A stretch of DNA of 64,000 nucleotides from UBA10649 sp037130755 (GTDB taxonomy: Bacteria > Actinomycetota > Actinomycetes > S36-B12): the NCBI GenBank assembly GCA_037130755.1, contig JBAXSI010000010.1, positions 16,598 to 80,597 on the forward strand, in the 5' to 3' direction. Positions 16,483 through 24,826 of this stretch are shown piece by piece. The translations under genes and the position numbers were made by a program. The notes below the pieces were generated by a model, which did no database searches, was not told the DNA's origin, and saw only the letters and a list, made by a program, of their open reading frames with translations. How positions within the stretch are numbered: position 1 is the first letter of the stretch; every line of letters begins with the position of its first letter.

Positions 16483-17630
16483 GACTTCGGCAGTCCAAGT
16501 ACATGCTGGCCGAGGTAGGCGAGCACGAGGTTGTTGTTGATGGGAGCGACTTGGTAGAGGCGGGTCTCGCGGAACTTGCGCTCGATGTCGTACTCGACGG
16601 CGAACCCGAAGCCGCCGTGCGTGTCGATCGCGGCGTTCGCTGCGGCCCACGACGCCTCCGAGGCCAGGAGCTTGGCCATATTGGCCTCAGCGGCGCACTT
16701 CTCTCCCTGGTCGTATCTCGCTGCGGCATCGAACCGCACGAGATCGGCGGCACGAAGCGAGGCGTACGCGCGGGCAAGCGGGAACTGCACTCCCTGATTG
16801 GCACCGATCGGGCGTCCGAAGACCTCGCGGCCGTTGGCGTAGTCGACGGCGCGTTCGAGCACGAAGCGCCCGTCGCCAATGCACTCGGAGGCGATCAGGA
16901 TCCGCTCGGCATTCATCCCGTCGAGGATGTAGCGGAATCCTCTGCCCTCCTCGCCGATGAGTGCGTCGCCGGGTATCACGACGTCGTCGAAGAACACCTC
17001 GGTCGTGTTGTGGTTCATCATCGTGCGGATCGGCTTGATCGTCATGCCCGTCACGCTTCGCATGTCGAAGATGAAGGCGGACAGTCCCTCCGTCGGCTTG
17101 GCGCATTCCTCGTAGGGCGTCGTTCGCGCGAGGAGCAGCATGAGGTCGGAGTAGAGGGCCCGCGACGTCCAGATCTTCTGGCCGTTGATGCGCCAGCCGT
17201 CCGCGACCCGTTCGGCGCGCGTGCGAATCCGCGTGGTCTCCGAGCCGGCTTCGGGCTCGGTGACCCCGAAAGCCTGGAGACGAAGGGTGCCCTCGGCGAT
17301 GCCGGGCAGGTAGCGGGCCTTCTGCTCGGCGCTGCCGTGCCGCAGCAACGTTCCCATCACGTACATCTGCGCATGGCAGGCGGACGGGCTTCCGCCCGAC
17401 GCCGAGATCTCCTCCAGGATGATCGACGCCTCGGTGAGCGTGGCTCCGCCACCGCCGTACTCCTCGGGCACCAGGGCGGCGAGGTAGCCGGCGTCGGTGA
17501 GGGCCTGCACGAACTCCTCGGGGTACGAGTCCGGCTCGAGGCCCTGCCAGTAGGCGCCGTCGAACGGTGCGCAGATCTGGCGGACCCCGTCGCGCAGGTC
17601 GTCGTATTCCGGTTTCTCGGTCAGCAGCAC
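16476..17630 (-). CDS. Acyl-CoA dehydrogenase family protein
   Basis: 384 residues. FAD and acyl-CoA dehydrogenase signatures are present: FGVTEPEAGSE, GWRINGQKIWTS, and the C-terminal DTHGGFGFAVEYDIERKFRE. The usual YEGT catalytic glutamate near the C-terminus is replaced by QVAPINNN; an alternative base, the glutamate in GMNAERILIAS, lies where isovaleryl-CoA dehydrogenase has its Glu254. The start is a GTG with no convincing ribosome site; TACAAA stands 6 bases upstream, so a leaderless transcript is possible. It is divergent from an aldehyde dehydrogenase gene across a 44-base gap holding the CATTTATCAA element. Confidence 0.87.
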   Translation of the reverse strand: MLLTEKPEYDDLRDGVRQICAPFDGAYWQGLEPDSYPEEFVQALTDAGYLAALVPEEYGGGGATLTEASIILEEISASGGSPSACHAQMYVMGTLLRHGSAEQKARYLPGIAEGTLRLQAFGVTEPEAGSETTRIRTRAERVADGWRINGQKIWTSRALYSDLMLLLARTTPYEECAKPTEGLSAFIFDMRSVTGMTIKPIRTMMNHNTTEVFFDDVVIPGDALIGEEGRGFRYILDGMNAERILIASECIGDGRFVLERAVDYANGREVFGRPIGANQGVQFPLARAYASLRAADLVRFDAAARYDQGEKCAAEANMAKLLASEASWAAANAAIDTHGGFGFAVEYDIERKFRETRLYQVAPINNNLVLAYLGQHVLGLPKSY

Positions 17631-17635
17631 CCGCT

Positions 17636-17655
17636 ATTTGTATCATTTATCAAAC
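17636..17655. promoter_or_regulatory. Divergent promoter/operator with TTTG-N10-CAAA dyad
   Basis: The 44-base gap between the acyl-CoA dehydrogenase and aldehyde dehydrogenase genes holds TTTGTATCATTTATCAAA, an inverted repeat of TTTG and CAAA with AT at matching inner places. It includes CATTTATCAA (17644-17653), the 10-mer also seen at 13237-13246. GntR/FCD repressors often bind short AT-rich dyads of this type, and such a regulator is encoded in the rightward operon. Confidence 0.5.
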
Positions 17656-17674
17656 TCGAGTGCGGAGGACTTCC

Positions 17675-19159
17675 ATGACAACGACCGCTCCCGACTGGAG
17701 CGCGCTGGCTGCGACCGTCCAGTACCCGACCGACCTGCTCATCGGCGGGCGATGGACTCCCGGCTCGACGCGGGGGGAAGTCGTCAGCCCCATCGACGGA
17801 CGCGTCGTGGCCGAGGTGGCGATGGGCGACGGGGCGGACATCGATCGCGCGGTCGCCTCGGCACGGGCCGCCTTCGACGACCGGCGCTGGGCCGGCATGG
17901 CGCCGATGGACCGCAAGGACGTCCTCATCCGCTGGGCCCACCTGGTCAACGGGCACGCCGAGCAGTTGGCGGTGCTGACGGCTCTGGAGATGGGCAAGCC
18001 GGCGCGGGAGGCCAAGGCGATCGACGTCCGGGCGTGCCACCGAACCCTGCGTTGGTACGGCGAGGCGATCGACAAGGTGCTCGACGAGATGCCGAATGTG
18101 GGCGACTCCTCGTGGGCGATGATCGAGCGGGAGCCGGCCGGAGTTGTCGGCGCGATCACGCCGTGGAACTTCCCGCTGACTCTCGAGACCTGGAAGATCG
18201 CACCGGCGCTGGCGGTGGGCTGCTCGATGGTCCTCAAGCCCGCGGAACTGTCGCCACTGACGGCGCTCTACGTCGCGCAGCTCGGACTCGAGGCGGGCCT
18301 GCCGGACGGAGTGCTCAACGTCGTCAACGGGACGGGTCCCACCGCGGGTGCTGCGCTGGCCGGTCACCCCGACGTCGACATCGTCACCTTCACGGGCTCG
18401 ACCGCCACCGGCCGGGCGATCATGACGGCGGCCGCGCAGTCCAACATGAAGCGGCCCTACCTCGAGCTCGGGGGCAAGGGCGCGAACATCGTCTTCCCCG
18501 ACGCCGACCTCGACAAGGCCGCGGCAACCGCAGCGTGGTCCGTCACCTACAACGCGGGGCAGATGTGCACTGCCGGTTCACGCCTGATCGTGCATGAGTC
18601 CGTGAAGGACGACGTGGTGGGCAGGATTCTCGAGGCGATGACCGGGCTGCAGCCCGGCGACCCGCTTGATCACCAGACGCCAATCGGCGCTATCGCCAGC
18701 GCCCGACAGCTCCAGACAGTGCACGGCATCGTCTCGGCCGGCCTGCGAGAGGGTGGACGGCTTCTGGTCGGAGGGGAGCCGGTTCTCGTCGGGACGGGCG
18801 GCTCGTACTACCCGCCAACGGTCGTCGACAACCTCCGACCGGACTCGCTGCTGGCGCAGAAGGAGGTGTTCGGCCCGGTGCTGTCCGTCCTCACATTCGA
18901 CACCGACGACGAGGCCGTGCGGATCGCGAACTCGACCGCCTACGGCCTGGCGTCGGCGGTGTGGACCAATGACCTCAGTCGCGCGCGACGCGTGTCCAAG
19001 GCACTGCGCATGGGGACGGTGTGGGTGAACTGCTACGAGGAGGGTGACATGACCGTTCCCTTCGGCGGCGTCAAGCAGTCTGGCTTCGGCAGCGACAAGT
19101 CGCTGCACGCCATGGACAAGTTCACCGACCTGAAGACCACGTGGATCGAGCTGTCATGA
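17675..19159 (+). CDS. Aldehyde dehydrogenase
   Basis: 494 residues. ALDH hallmarks: PWNFPLTLETWK, LELGGKGAN (general base) and AGQMCTAGSR (nucleophile), then KEVFGPVLSV. It most resembles gamma-aminobutyraldehyde / gamma-glutamyl-aldehyde or betaine-aldehyde type dehydrogenases by eye, but the substrate cannot be read from the sequence. GCGGAGGA sits 5 bases before the ATG. It is the first gene of an operon with a GntR regulator (ATGA overlap) and a second aldehyde dehydrogenase. Confidence 0.9.
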   Translation: MTTTAPDWSALAATVQYPTDLLIGGRWTPGSTRGEVVSPIDGRVVAEVAMGDGADIDRAVASARAAFDDRRWAGMAPMDRKDVLIRWAHLVNGHAEQLAVLTALEMGKPAREAKAIDVRACHRTLRWYGEAIDKVLDEMPNVGDSSWAMIEREPAGVVGAITPWNFPLTLETWKIAPALAVGCSMVLKPAELSPLTALYVAQLGLEAGLPDGVLNVVNGTGPTAGAALAGHPDVDIVTFTGSTATGRAIMTAAAQSNMKRPYLELGGKGANIVFPDADLDKAAATAAWSVTYNAGQMCTAGSRLIVHESVKDDVVGRILEAMTGLQPGDPLDHQTPIGAIASARQLQTVHGIVSAGLREGGRLLVGGEPVLVGTGGSYYPPTVVDNLRPDSLLAQKEVFGPVLSVLTFDTDDEAVRIANSTAYGLASAVWTNDLSRARRVSKALRMGTVWVNCYEEGDMTVPFGGVKQSGFGSDKSLHAMDKFTDLKTTWIELS

Positions 19160-19833
19160 GCGCTGACCCGATACCGCTGCGCCCCCGACGTCGGGGCAAC
19201 CTCGCCGACGCGGTCGCCGACCACATCCGTGAGGGGATCCTCAACGGCACGATGAAGCCCGGCACGCGGGTCGATCAGGATGCGATCGCCGAGGAGCTCG
19301 GCGTCAGCCGGCTGCCGGTGCGCGAAGCCTTGATCACGCTCGACCAGGAGGGCCTGATCGAGAACATCCCGCGGCGGGGCGCGTACGTGCAGCGCCTCGA
19401 GCGGGAGGACATCATCGACCACTACCAGCTCTTCGGACAGGTGGCCGGCCTGTCCGCTGCTCGCGCGGTGGCGCGGCTCGACGACGACGGACTCGCGCGA
19501 CTCGTTGCCATCTACGAGGCGATCGGATCCACCGAAGATCGTGCCGAGCAGGAGCGACTCAACTTCGAATTCCACCGCACCATCAACAAGGCGTGTGGGA
19601 GCAAGCGGATCGACAGCATGCTGCGCCTGCTCACTCGGTCGCTGCCGATGCCGTACTTCGAGTTCGTCCCCGAGTGGCTCGACGAGGCGCAGCGCCAGCA
19701 CAAGGAGATCGTGGACGCGTTCCAGCGACGCGATCCGATGGCGGCCCAACGGGCCATGGAACTGCACCTCAACGCAAGTGCCCGCCACGCCGTTGATGTG
19801 CTCGAGCACATGAACTTCTTCGAGGAGCAGTGA
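19156..19833 (+). CDS. GntR family transcriptional regulator (FCD-type effector domain)
   Basis: 225 residues. The N-terminal winged helix has the GntR recognition helix LGVSRLPVREALITL, and the all-alpha C-terminal domain has conserved histidines (FEFHRTI, QHKEI, AMELHLN) of the FCD type, which bind a metal and a carboxylate ligand. It lies between two aldehyde dehydrogenase genes with 4-base and TGATG overlaps, so it is co-expressed with them and probably autoregulates the cluster in response to a pathway acid. A start 5 codons upstream (GTG) is possible, but the ATG that overlaps the preceding stop is preferred. Confidence 0.9.
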   Translation: MSADPIPLRPRRRGNLADAVADHIREGILNGTMKPGTRVDQDAIAEELGVSRLPVREALITLDQEGLIENIPRRGAYVQRLEREDIIDHYQLFGQVAGLSAARAVARLDDDGLARLVAIYEAIGSTEDRAEQERLNFEFHRTINKACGSKRIDSMLRLLTRSLPMPYFEFVPEWLDEAQRQHKEIVDAFQRRDPMAAQRAMELHLNASARHAVDVLEHMNFFEEQ

Positions 19834-21305
19834 TGGACCGCTATCAGCACTGGATCAATGGCCGCCGCACGCCGGCATCGTCAGGTGAGGTCCTCGCGAC
19901 GCTCGATCCGATGACGACCGAGCCGTGGGCCGAGATCGCGCGGGGCGATGCGGACGACGTTGACGCGGCGGTGCATGCCGCGCAGGCTGTCTTCTCGTCC
20001 TGGCGCGACGCCGGTCCGACGAAGCGTGCCGACATCCTGTGGCGCCTCGGTGACCTCATCGCCGAACACGCAGACGAGCTGGCCGCGCTCGAGGCGCGTG
20101 ATGCGGGCAAGGTCGTCCGTGAGGTCAAGGGTCAGATGGTGTCGCTGCGCGCCTGGTACCACTACTACGCGAGCCTGGCGTACCAGACTGAGGGCCGGAC
20201 GATCCCGCAGGACCGTGCGAGCGTCACGGTCTTCACGCAGCGCGTGCCCTTCGGCGTGGTCGGTGTGATCCCGGCCTTCAACTCCCCGATGCTGCTGGGC
20301 GGAATGGGCCTGGCGCCGGCGCTGGCGGCGGGCAACTGCGTTGTCGTGAAGCCACCGGAGGTCAACTCGCTGTCCCTGCTTCGACTGGGAGAGCTGGCGA
20401 AGGAAGCGGGCCTTCCTGACGGCTGCCTCAACATCGTCACCGGACTGGGGCAGGAGGCCGGCGACGCACTCGTCGCGCATCCACTCGTGCGCAAGCTCTG
20501 GTTCACCGGCGGGCCTGACAGCGCCCGCTTCGTTGCCGAGCGCGCTGCGCAGCACCTCAAGCCACTCGTCCTGGAGCTGGGTGGCAAGAGCGCGAACATG
20601 TTCTTCGCGGATGTGCGCATCGACGAGGTCGTCAACGGTGTCATCGCCGGCATCTTCGCGGCGGCTGGCCAGACGTGCGTTGCGGGATCTCGGCTGCTTG
20701 TCCACGAGTCGATCGCGGAGCAGCTGATCGATGCCGTGGCGGCGCGAGCGAGGACGATTCGGCTGGGCGATCCCGTGGATCCCGACACGGACATGGGCCC
20801 GATGTCGCAGGAGAAGATCCTCGCGGGCGTGGCCTCACGGGTCGACGAGGCGGTGAGCGAAGGTGCACACCTGATCGTCGGAGGCGCAGACGGCGATCGG
20901 CCCGATCGCGGCTGGTTCTACCCGCCGACCGTCCTCGCCGGTGTCACGAACCAGATGTCCGTGGCGCGCAACGAACTGTTCGGCCCGGTGCTGTCTGTCA
21001 TCACCTTCGCCGACGAGGACGAGGCGATCGCCATCGCCAACGACTCGCCGTTCGCCCTTGCCGCGGGGGTGTGGACGCGCGACCTTGGCCGTGCGCACCG
21101 CGTCGCGCGTCAACTGGACACGGGAACCGTCTGGGTCAACATGTACCGGGCGCTGCAGTTCGCCACGCCCTTCGGCGGAAACAAGCTCTCCGGCTATGGG
21201 CGCGAGAACGGCCTCGACGGTTTCGCGGAGTTCACCCAGCCGAAGGCGGTATGGATCGAGTCGGCGGACGAGCCGGTGGGCGACCCGTTCGTACTGCGCG
21301 CCTGA
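19833..21305 (+). CDS. Aldehyde dehydrogenase (third in the island)
   Basis: 490 residues with PAFNSPMLLG, LELGGKSAN and AGQTCVAGSR at the cofactor, base and nucleophile positions, and ELFGPVLSVIT. It differs from the other two aldehyde dehydrogenases (PAFNSP instead of PWN.P), so it likely has another substrate. The ATG overlaps the GntR stop (TGATG); a GTG one codon earlier is equally possible. It ends the operon and is followed by a large hairpin. Confidence 0.9.
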   Translation: MDRYQHWINGRRTPASSGEVLATLDPMTTEPWAEIARGDADDVDAAVHAAQAVFSSWRDAGPTKRADILWRLGDLIAEHADELAALEARDAGKVVREVKGQMVSLRAWYHYYASLAYQTEGRTIPQDRASVTVFTQRVPFGVVGVIPAFNSPMLLGGMGLAPALAAGNCVVVKPPEVNSLSLLRLGELAKEAGLPDGCLNIVTGLGQEAGDALVAHPLVRKLWFTGGPDSARFVAERAAQHLKPLVLELGGKSANMFFADVRIDEVVNGVIAGIFAAAGQTCVAGSRLLVHESIAEQLIDAVAARARTIRLGDPVDPDTDMGPMSQEKILAGVASRVDEAVSEGAHLIVGGADGDRPDRGWFYPPTVLAGVTNQMSVARNELFGPVLSVITFADEDEAIAIANDSPFALAAGVWTRDLGRAHRVARQLDTGTVWVNMYRALQFATPFGGNKLSGYGRENGLDGFAEFTQPKAVWIESADEPVGDPFVLRA

Positions 21306-21316
21306 CCCTCCCTGCA

Positions 21317-21404
21317 CCGCCGAGAGGCAGGCTGCGGTCGTGCCCGGTTGAGATTTTGCAGCGTTTGACGACCTGAGCCTGCCTCTCGGCGGGGGGGGGG
21401 GGGG
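21317..21404. repeat. Long inverted repeat followed by a G14 run
   Basis: Arms of 17 bases (21317-21333 and 21376-21392) pair perfectly and, after a 2x2 mismatch, 6 more pairs form (21336-21341 with 21368-21373). The right arm merges into 14 consecutive G (21391-21404) that touches the stop codon of the EamA gene. It lies between convergent genes and may end transcription. The element at 56032-56111 has the same plan (GCCGAGnGG start, large stem, then a G-rich run), so both may belong to one repeat family. Confidence 0.7.
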
Positions 21405-22364
21405 TCAGCGGGAGCGTTCGGCCAGCAGCACTCCGGCGAGGACGATGACGGCGCCGAGGATCTGGACGGGAGCCATGGCCTCGCCCAGTGCCACCCAGGC
21501 GATGAAGGTCGCCAGCAACGGCTCGGTCATGCCGACGACGGACGCCTGCGAGGCGCGGATGTGCTGCAAGGACACGACAACCAGCCAGAACGGCACGACA
21601 GTGCCGAGCACGATCATCCATGCGCACAGCAGCCAGATCGGAACTGCCTGGCCGTCGGTTCCCAGCGGAAAGCCGTTGCCGGCGAGGCCCGACCACGGGA
21701 ATGACCACCACGGCTCGACGATCGTCCAGAACAGCGCCGCCGCCCCGAATCCCCACATCGTCAGCGACACCGGATCACGGGCATCGGGACGACGGACCTG
21801 CACGTCGGCGAGGACGTAGTAGATGGCCAGCGCCGCCGCGGCGCCGAACCCGGCGATGACGCCAAGCCCGTCGAGGGTGAAGCCCAGCCACACCTGACCC
21901 ACCAAGGCCAGACCGACAAGAGCCATCACCAGCGCGCCCCAGACGGTGCGCTTGGTCGGCTGGTGCATGCCGAACCTGAACCACAGCGCCACCATGATCG
22001 GCGCGGTGAACTCGATGAGGAGGGCGATGCCGACGGGCAGTCGGGAGATCGACACGAAGTAGAGGTACTGGGTCATCGCGACACCGAGCACGCCGTACGC
22101 GAGCAGGATCGGGATCTCTGACCTGCGCAGGCGCAGTGCCGACGGCCGAGCGATGGCGACGAAGACCAGCAGGATGAGGAACGCGACCGTCACGCGCAGT
22201 TGGGACAGCCGCGCGGGGTCGAAGCCGGTCAGGAGGATCGATTTGGAGATGGTCCCGTTGAGCGCGAACAGTGTCGCCGCGCACAGGTACAGCACGTAGC
22301 CGCGCGCAGGATGCCGCGTCACGGCCGGAGCGACTCCGGGGATCGGCTCGGCGAGGTCGCTCAC
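21405..22364 (-). CDS. EamA/DMT-superfamily transporter
   Basis: 319 residues with ten predicted membrane segments in two EamA repeats (first around residues 22-145, second around 155-317). Each repeat ends with the family pattern near a proline-containing helix (RLPVGIALLIEFTAPIMVAL; ASQASVVGMTEPLLATFIAW, read by eye). DMT transporters export or import metabolites; no substrate is implied. GTG start overlapping the glgM stop (GTGA), so it is read through from the glycogen gene. The stop codon touches a G14 run. Confidence 0.87.
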   Translation of the reverse strand: MSDLAEPIPGVAPAVTRHPARGYVLYLCAATLFALNGTISKSILLTGFDPARLSQLRVTVAFLILLVFVAIARPSALRLRRSEIPILLAYGVLGVAMTQYLYFVSISRLPVGIALLIEFTAPIMVALWFRFGMHQPTKRTVWGALVMALVGLALVGQVWLGFTLDGLGVIAGFGAAAALAIYYVLADVQVRRPDARDPVSLTMWGFGAAALFWTIVEPWWSFPWSGLAGNGFPLGTDGQAVPIWLLCAWMIVLGTVVPFWLVVVSLQHIRASQASVVGMTEPLLATFIAWVALGEAMAPVQILGAVIVLAGVLLAERSR

Positions 22365-23524
22365 CGGTGGAGAGCGGAGTCGTACACGGCGATGGTGCGA
22401 TCAGCGATCGCGTCCCAGCCGAAGTCCGACACGGCGCGCGAACGACCGGCGGCCCCCATCATCTTCGCGCGCTGGGGGTCGGCGGCGAGCACGTTCACCG
22501 CATCGGCGAAGGCGAACTCGAAGGCAGCAGGCTCGGTGGCGTCGTAGGGGACGAGGAGTCCCGTTGTCCCATCGACGACGACCTCGGGGATTCCGCCGAC
22601 GGCGCTCGCCACGACCGCCGTCTCGCAGGCCATTGCCTCGAGGTTGACGATGCCCAGCGGCTCGTAGATCGACGGGCACACGAAGGCGAGTGCGTGGGTG
22701 AACAGCTGGACCAGCTTCGTGCGTGCGACCTGCTCCTGGATCCAGATGACGCTGGACTCGCCACGCTCGGCACGAAGCTGTTCGACGGCCGCCGACGTCT
22801 CCTCGCCGATCTCCTTGGTGTCCGGCGACGAGGCGCACAGCACGAGGACCACGTCGTCGTCGAACCGTCGCGCGGCCTTGAGCAGATGCACGAGGCCCTT
22901 CTGGCGGGTGATGCGGCCTACGAACAGGACGTAGGGGCGAGACTCGACGATGCCGTACTGGTCGAGCACGTCCGTGCCGGCGTCGGGTCGGTACACGGCC
23001 GTGTCGATGCCGTTGTGGACGACGTGGACCCGGTCCGGGTCGACGCTCGGGTAGGCGGTCAGGACGTCACCGCGCATGCCGTGGCTCACGGCGATGATGG
23101 CGTCGGCTGCCTCGTAGGCGGTTCGCTCGACCCAGGACGAGACCCGGTAGCCACCGCCGAGCTGCTCCTCCTTCCACGGCCGGAGCGGTTCGAGGCTGTG
23201 GGCGCTGACGACGTGCGGGATTCCGTGGAGCAGCCCGCCGATGTGACCGGCCAGATTGGCGTACCAGGTGTGCGAGTGCAGGAGTTCGACGCCGGCGGTG
23301 GAGTTGACCATCTCAAGGTCGACCCCGAGGGTCTGGATCGCCGGGTTCGCGTCGCTCAGTGATCCGGGGACCGTGTGGGCGATCGCGTCGACGCGCGGCT
23401 CGCCGAAGCAGTGGACGTCGACGGTGATCTTCTTGCGGAGTTCGGCAGCCAGATGCTCGACGTGGACCCCGGCCCCGCCGTAGATGTCCGGTGGCCACTC
23501 GCGCGTCAGCATTCCTATGTGCAC
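22361..23524 (-). CDS. glgM: Actinobacterial glycogen synthase / alpha-maltose-1-phosphate synthase (GT4)
   Basis: 387 residues, a GT4 glycosyltransferase: N-terminal TREWPPDIYGGAGVHVEHL, LHSHTWYAN, HNGIDTAVY, and the donor-site E-x7-E in YEPLGIVNLEAMA. The mycobacterial homologue (Rv1212c) makes alpha-maltose-1-phosphate from ADP-glucose; it is divergent from glgC there as here. Elsewhere such genes are named glgA. GTG start with TAGGCT ending 7 bases upstream suggests a leaderless transcript. The downstream EamA gene overlaps by 4 bases. Confidence 0.9.
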   Translation of the reverse strand: MHIGMLTREWPPDIYGGAGVHVEHLAAELRKKITVDVHCFGEPRVDAIAHTVPGSLSDANPAIQTLGVDLEMVNSTAGVELLHSHTWYANLAGHIGGLLHGIPHVVSAHSLEPLRPWKEEQLGGGYRVSSWVERTAYEAADAIIAVSHGMRGDVLTAYPSVDPDRVHVVHNGIDTAVYRPDAGTDVLDQYGIVESRPYVLFVGRITRQKGLVHLLKAARRFDDDVVLVLCASSPDTKEIGEETSAAVEQLRAERGESSVIWIQEQVARTKLVQLFTHALAFVCPSIYEPLGIVNLEAMACETAVVASAVGGIPEVVVDGTTGLLVPYDATEPAAFEFAFADAVNVLAADPQRAKMMGAAGRSRAVSDFGWDAIADRTIAVYDSALHR

Positions 23525-23531
23525 GATGTCG

Positions 23532-23537
23532 AGCCTA
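23532..23537 (-). promoter_or_regulatory. -10 element of glgM, leaderless transcript likely
   Basis: Reading leftward TAGGCT is followed by 7 bases and the GTG start codon, so transcription should begin at or next to the start codon. No Shine-Dalgarno sequence is present. Confidence 0.5.
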
Positions 23538-23580
23538 GAGGTCTTGCCGGCAAGGCGGCACAGGACCTTCCCTATGCGGC

Positions 23581-23586
23581 TAGGGT
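23581..23586 (+). promoter_or_regulatory. -10 element of glgC, leaderless transcript likely
   Basis: TAGGGT, 6 bases, then the GTG start of glgC. There is no ribosome site between them. Confidence 0.5.
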
Positions 23587-23592
23587 TCCACT

Positions 23593-24816
23593 GTGAGTGC
23601 CGATCCCCATGTCCTTGCCATGGTCCTTGCAGGCGGCGAGGGCAAGCGGCTGATGCCCTTGACGGCGGACCGGGCCAAGCCCGCTGTTCCGTTCGGCGGC
23701 TCCTACCGCCTCGTCGACTTCGTCCTGTCGAATCTGATCAATGCGGGCTTCCGTCGTGTCTGCGTCCTTACCCAGTACAAGTCGCACAGTCTCGACCGGC
23801 ACGTCACCCAAACCTGGCGTATGCCGACGCTGTTGGGCGACTACGTGACTCCGGTGCCGGCGCAGCAGCGCCTCGGGCCGCGGTGGTACACCGGCAGTGC
23901 GGACGCGATCTTCCAGAGCCTCAACCTGGTCTACGACGAGGGTCCGGAGTACGTCGTCGTCTTCGGTGCCGACCACGTGTACCGCATGGTTCCCGAGCAG
24001 ATGATCAAGGCGCACATCGAGAGCGGCGCGAGTGTCACCGTCGCCGGACTTCGGATGCCGAAGGCCGGTGCGAGCGAGTTCGGCGTGATCCAGACCGCGC
24101 CGGACGGCAAGAAGATCGCGAAGTTCCTGGAGAAGCCCGCCGATCCGCCGACCATTCCTGGCGACGACGATCACTGCTACGTGTCCATGGGCAACTACGT
24201 CTTCACGACCTCGGCGCTGATCGAAGTACTCAAGGCCGACGCCGCCGATCCCGCCTCCGTGCACGACATGGGCGGCAATATCATCCCCACGCTGACGGCG
24301 CAGGGCGAGGCATACGTCTACGACTTCTCGGAGAACATCGTTCCGGGCGCTACCGATCGCGACCGTGGCTACTGGCGCGACGTCGGGACGCTCGACAGCT
24401 ACCACGACGCCCACATGGACCTCGTCTCCGTGCACCCCATCTTCAACCTCTACAACCGCCGCTGGCCGATCCTGTCGAACCTGCCCTCGCTCCCGCCGGC
24501 GAAGTTCGTCGAGGGCGGGAATGCGCACGAGTCGATGGTCGGCGCCGGGACGATCATCTCGGGGGCGCATGTGCGCACCTCGGTGCTCGCCACCAGCGTG
24601 TCCGTCGATGCCGGCGCCTACGTCGAGGGCAGCGTGATCATGCCGGGCGTGCGGATCGGTCGTAACGCCGTCGTGCGGAGGGCGATCCTCGACAAGAACG
24701 TCGTGATCCCCGACGGCGCGCAGATCGGTGTCGACGTCGAGCGCGACCGTTCCCTCTACACCGTGAGCGAGGGCGGCGTCGTCTGCCTCGGCAAGGGCGT
24801 CACCGCGGCGCTGTAA
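23593..24816 (+). CDS. glgC: Glucose-1-phosphate adenylyltransferase (ADP-glucose pyrophosphorylase)
   Basis: 407 residues. N-terminal nucleotidyltransferase AGGEGKRLMPLTADRAKPAVPFGG, the ADP-glucose site FLEKPA, RDVGTLDSYHDAHMD, and a C-terminal left-handed beta-helix of hexapeptide repeats. It makes ADP-glucose from ATP and glucose-1-phosphate, the donor for the divergent glgM product. GTG start, apparently leaderless. It converges on a lipoprotein gene with a 10-base gap and no obvious terminator. Confidence 0.96.
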   Translation: MSADPHVLAMVLAGGEGKRLMPLTADRAKPAVPFGGSYRLVDFVLSNLINAGFRRVCVLTQYKSHSLDRHVTQTWRMPTLLGDYVTPVPAQQRLGPRWYTGSADAIFQSLNLVYDEGPEYVVVFGADHVYRMVPEQMIKAHIESGASVTVAGLRMPKAGASEFGVIQTAPDGKKIAKFLEKPADPPTIPGDDDHCYVSMGNYVFTTSALIEVLKADAADPASVHDMGGNIIPTLTAQGEAYVYDFSENIVPGATDRDRGYWRDVGTLDSYHDAHMDLVSVHPIFNLYNRRWPILSNLPSLPPAKFVEGGNAHESMVGAGTIISGAHVRTSVLATSVSVDAGAYVEGSVIMPGVRIGRNAVVRRAILDKNVVIPDGAQIGVDVERDRSLYTVSEGGVVCLGKGVTAAL

Positions 24817-24826
24817 CCGCACGAGA

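Noticed and set aside
21391..21404. G14 run as a phase-variation switch of the EamA gene
   Set aside because: It lies entirely 3' of the stop codon, so slippage would not alter the protein; it may still matter for RNA structure or be a sequencing artefact in length.
22271..23362. 363-residue frame antisense to glgM
   Set aside because: Shadow frame, no motif; the minus strand carries a complete GT4 enzyme.
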